A stretch of 8,473 nucleotides of DNA from an uncultured Lachnospiraceae bacterium (GTDB lineage Bacteria; Bacillota_A; Clostridia; Lachnospirales; Lachnospiraceae): assembly GCA_910587905.1 (NCBI GenBank), contig CAJUOF010000208.1, positions 1 to 8,473 of the forward strand, given 5' to 3'. Both the position numbers and the translations under genes were made by a program. Position 1 is the first letter of the stretch. Each line of letters begins with the position of its first letter. This document shows positions 6,259 through 8,473 of this stretch, one piece after another. The notes beneath the pieces were generated by a model that saw only the letters and a program-made list of their open reading frames with translations, ran no database searches and had not been told where the DNA came from.

Positions 6259-7296
6259 TCACCACTTATTGCGCACCTTCTCCGCAAAGCCCAGCATGTG
6301 CTCCACCGAAAGCCTCGTCCCGTCGTCAAGGACCGCCGCTCCGTCGAAATAGCCGAACACCTGGTGCTGGTCGCTCAAAATGACTCCGGCCGAGGTGTAA
6401 GCCTTCCGGTCCAGGATGGGCGTGAAGGCAAGCTCCAGCCGCCCGTCGGAGGAGGTGAAGGTCCAGGGCTTTAAGTAATCCGCCTTTCCCTCCTCCTCGC
6501 CGGGAATCCGGAACCGGACCTCATCCAGCTTATGGGCCTTCCCTTGATAGAACAGCATGTTCTCCGTGGCCGCCGAGGTGTCCCCGAAGCCATAGCCCAG
6601 GTTGAAACCGAACACCTCCCCGCCGTTAAGCCCCATGGCCGCGCTCCAGTACCAGGTATTGTCATAGGTCCAAACTCCTCTGCCCCAGTCCAAAAGGGCA
6701 AAGCTGTCCTCCTCCTGAAACTTATAGACCCGCCCGGCGTACTCTGCCTTTCCGCTGGCCCGCATGCCGACGATCTTCTGATTATAATAAAAGGCCGTCT
6801 TTTTTTCCGGAAAGGGCGTGGCGATGACCATGCTGTCCTCCGGCTCCCCCGTCAGCTCAAAATGGACGCGGATGGGCAGGCCGTTCTCAAATCTCCGAAT
6901 CTCCCCGTCCAGGATCCGCCTCCCGTCCCTGTGGCAGAAAGACATTTTCATGTTTTTCTTATCCAATGACACATTCCCCGCCGCCGAGGTCCCCGGAAAT
7001 CCCGTCTTTCCCATGGGAAAGACCGTCATCGGGCTGGCCGTGTGCTCCGTCCGACGCTCAAAGTCCAGGAACGAAATGCTCACAAGTCCCATGTAGGAGT
7101 TGTCGTCCAGTGTCAGCGCCACTCCGTACCTGTCATTGTGGATCAGATAATAATCCCACTCCTTGATCCGCAGGGCTCCGCCCTTTATGCGGCTCCTGTC
7201 ATACTCCTTCGCCAGCGATGTGGCGTATCCCGCCTCATTCAGTTCACCCCGCTCATTAAGGAGCGGCCCCGGCGAAAGTTTTTTCTGTCTCCCCAT
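6259..7296 (-). CDS. DUF2804 family protein, function unknown
   Basis: 345-residue protein matching DUF2804 by length and by the aromatic signature LLDWGRGVWTYDNTWYWSAA (201-220), followed by a glycine-rich strand (GGEVFGFNLGYGFGDTSA, 225-242). The pattern of alternating beta strands suggests a beta-barrel or jelly-roll body, possibly a ligand-binding or isomerase-like fold, but no enzymatic role is established and I see no catalytic motif I can name. There is no signal peptide or membrane segment, so it is probably cytoplasmic. The start at 7296 has an excellent AGGAGG 7 bases upstream. No convincing promoter was found on the minus strand in the 111 bases up to the divergent SDR gene. At its end it is tail-to-tail with the methyltransferase at zero spacing. 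Confidence 0.88.
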   Translation of the reverse strand: MGRQKKLSPGPLLNERGELNEAGYATSLAKEYDRSRIKGGALRIKEWDYYLIHNDRYGVALTLDDNSYMGLVSISFLDFERRTEHTASPMTVFPMGKTGFPGTSAAGNVSLDKKNMKMSFCHRDGRRILDGEIRRFENGLPIRVHFELTGEPEDSMVIATPFPEKKTAFYYNQKIVGMRASGKAEYAGRVYKFQEEDSFALLDWGRGVWTYDNTWYWSAAMGLNGGEVFGFNLGYGFGDTSAATENMLFYQGKAHKLDEVRFRIPGEEEGKADYLKPWTFTSSDGRLELAFTPILDRKAYTSAGVILSDQHQVFGYFDGAAVLDDGTRLSVEHMLGFAEKVRNKW

Positions 7297-7317
7297 AAAA
7301 AATCCTCCTCATTTTCC

Positions 7318-7347
7318 ATGACATCTGATCTGCACCTGTGCTATACT
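7318..7347 (+). promoter_or_regulatory. Candidate promoter of the YmfI-like SDR gene
   Basis: ATGACA (7318-7323) and TATACT (7342-7347) are each five-of-six matches to the -35 and -10 boxes, separated by 18 bases. The predicted start near 7354 gives a leader of about 54 bases that contains both GTATAC palindromes. A second AT-rich -10-like box (TATAAG, 7375-7380) lacks a convincing -35. Confidence 0.6.
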
Positions 7348-7360
7348 GAAAGACAGCGCT

Positions 7361-7389
7361 CGTATACGATATGATATAAGAAGTATACG
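7361..7389. promoter_or_regulatory. Twin GTATAC palindromes, possible operator
   Basis: Two identical GTATACG blocks begin at 7362 and 7383, exactly 21 bases (two helical turns) apart; the first is extended to CGTATACG. Between them lies a GATAT direct repeat (7368-7377). They sit between the candidate SDR promoter and its ribosome binding site, a position where bound protein would block transcription. No regulator gene is in the window, so the role is inferred from position and symmetry only. Confidence 0.4.
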
Positions 7390-7407
7390 GCAGAAAAGGA
7401 GAAACCC

Positions 7408-8139
7408 ATGGCCTCTGTAAAAACAGCATTGATCACAGGCGCTTCCCGCGGCATCGGAAAGGCCGTCGCCCTGCGTCTCGCCCGGGAGGGCTTCCGCCTC
7501 GCCCTCTGCGCCAGGAACGAGGCGCCCCTTTTAGAAACCAGGAAGGAGCTTCTGACTCTCGGCGTCCCCTGCCTGGCCGTCGCCGCGGATGTGTCGGACC
7601 CGGCCGCATGCAGAAGGCTCTTTGACGAGGCGAAAGCTGTCTTCGGTTCCATAGACATCCTCGTGAACAATGCGGGGATCTCCCACGTCGGGCTTCTGCA
7701 GGATATGAGCGACGACCAGTGGGATGCCCTGATCGGCACCAATTTATCCTCCGTCTTTTACTGCTGCCGCCTGGCTATCCCCTCCATGGTGGCGGCAAAA
7801 AGCGGCCGGATCTTGAATATTTCCTCCGTCTGGGGAAGCGCCGGGGCCTCCTGCGAGGCCGCCTACTCCGCCTCCAAGGGCGGCGTCAACGCCCTCACGA
7901 GGGCCCTGGCAAAGGAGCTGGCCCCCTCCGGCGTCCAGGTCAACGCCCTGGCCTGCGGCGCCATCGATACGGACATGAACCGCTTCCTCTCCGGGGAGGA
8001 ACGGATCGCCCTGGCGGGGGAGATCCCCGCCGGCCGGCTGGGCACCCCGGAGGAAGCCGCCGAGATGGCCTGGAAGCTTCTCTCCGCCCCCGATTATCTG
8101 ACCGGGCAGATCGTCACCCTGGACGGCGGATGGATCTGA
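7408..8139 (+). CDS. ymfI: Short-chain dehydrogenase/reductase, probable EF-P 5-aminopentanone reductase (YmfI-like)
   Basis: 243-residue Rossmann-fold SDR of the FabG-like class. It has the cofactor motif TGASRGIG (10-17), R36 after beta-2 favouring NADPH, D61, NNAG (87-90), and the full tetrad N112, S140, Y153 and K157. The segment VWGSAGASCEAAYSASKGG (141-159) and the C-terminal pattern CGAIDTDMN...EIPAGRLG...DGGWI resemble YmfI proteins more than housekeeping FabG. In Bacillus subtilis YmfI reduces a 5-aminopentanone group on the modified lysine of elongation factor P to 5-aminopentanol. That role is family knowledge; here it is inferred from motifs, and a general FabG-type reductase remains the alternative. 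The gene is not beside fab genes, which fits. The start follows AAAGGAG with 6 bases spacing. The YigZ gene converges on it, 29 bases downstream. Confidence 0.85.
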   Translation: MASVKTALITGASRGIGKAVALRLAREGFRLALCARNEAPLLETRKELLTLGVPCLAVAADVSDPAACRRLFDEAKAVFGSIDILVNNAGISHVGLLQDMSDDQWDALIGTNLSSVFYCCRLAIPSMVAAKSGRILNISSVWGSAGASCEAAYSASKGGVNALTRALAKELAPSGVQVNALACGAIDTDMNRFLSGEERIALAGEIPAGRLGTPEEAAEMAWKLLSAPDYLTGQIVTLDGGWI

Positions 8140-8168
8140 CCTCCTCTGTTCCCTCTGTGCGCGGGGGC

Positions 8169-8473
8169 TTATTCCTCAAACAGGAGGATCTCCCCGCCGT
8201 TGTCCGCAAAGTAAGGCGTCCCGAGAATCTCCACCACTGCCTTTCCGCCTGTGGCTTCCGTGAGCTGCTTCACGAATGCGTCTGCCTCTTCCTCCGGGAG
8301 CAGCAGTCTGGCGGCCACCCGGTCGGTGTATTCCGTGTCCAGGATGGGAAGCTTCCTCTGTCCGGCAATGTACTGGAGCTTTCCCAGGCCATTGTAATCG
8401 CAGACCACGGAAACCTCCTTTCCGGGACGCTTGTTTAGGATCACACTGTTTTTGAGCCCCTCCTTCACCGCCC
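8169..8473 (-). CDS. yigZ: YigZ/IMPACT-family protein, C-terminal half only (5' end beyond window)
   Basis: About 101 codons of a gene that continues past the right edge; the frame is open upstream of the GTG at 8468 (codon GCG at 8471-8469), so that GTG is not the start. The residues correspond to the end of the UPF0029/IMPACT domain (AVKEGLKNS) and the whole DUF1949 ferredoxin-like domain: CDYNGLGKLQYIAGQ, LDTEYTDRV, LPEEEADAF and LTEATGG are typical. Family proteins are ~210 residues, so roughly the first half is missing. Bacterial YigZ function is unsettled; its eukaryotic relative IMPACT/YIH1 acts on GCN2 signalling, and the DUF1949 domain is thought to contact nucleic acid or protein. 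The reading frame ends with TAA at 8171-8169, tail-to-tail with the SDR gene; no clear terminator is seen in the 29-base gap. Confidence 0.85.
   Translation of the reverse strand, partial: AVKEGLKNSVILNKRPGKEVSVVCDYNGLGKLQYIAGQRKLPILDTEYTDRVAARLLLPEEEADAFVKQLTEATGGKAVVEILGTPYFADNGGEILLFEE

Overview
The window looks like chromosomal DNA of a moderately GC-rich member of the Clostridia, most likely a Lachnospiraceae-type gut anaerobe. This rests on the strong AGGAGG-type ribosome binding sites, the short intergenic gaps, and the families present: DUF2284, DUF2804, a CFI-box protein, a YmfI-like SDR and a short RlmI-like methyltransferase without a PUA domain. This is inference from family flavour, not a taxonomic assignment. 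I see no rRNA, tRNA, insertion sequence, phage gene or CRISPR array. No intergenic stretch exceeds 300 bases.

Left part (1-2466, minus strand): a dicarboxylate/amino-acid:cation symporter (DAACS/SLC1 fold, 2293-1055) is followed after 49 bases by a truncated, strongly divergent serine hydroxymethyltransferase-like enzyme (1005-1). The latter keeps the PLP lysine but has lost both active-site tyrosines and the usual phosphate-cup motif. A stem-loop with a U tract (2413-2355) sits in front of the transporter. It is either the terminator of the upstream operon or an attenuator in the transporter leader.

Middle (2467-5243, minus strand): a three-gene operon starts from a near-consensus promoter (TTGACA, 17 bases, TACAAT). 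It encodes a cysteine-rich DUF2284 protein, then (ATGA overlap) an unusual fusion of an NT5C-type HAD 5'-nucleotidase with a guanylate-kinase-like domain, then a zinc-ribbon protein with a C-terminal CFITTA (CFI-box) module. This operon is the least explained part of the window and the best candidate for an undescribed function.

Right part (5302-8473): a divergent promoter drives a SAM-dependent RlmI-like methyltransferase (5395-6258, plus). Its stop codon abuts the stop codon of a convergent DUF2804 gene (7296-6259, minus). DUF2804 is divergent from a YmfI-like short-chain reductase (7408-8139, plus), probably the EF-P 5-aminopentanone reductase. Two GTATAC palindromes 21 bases apart lie between them. 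The C-terminal half of a YigZ/IMPACT-family protein enters from the right edge (8473-8169, minus). Base composition rises visibly from about half GC in the middle operon to clearly GC-rich in the right part.
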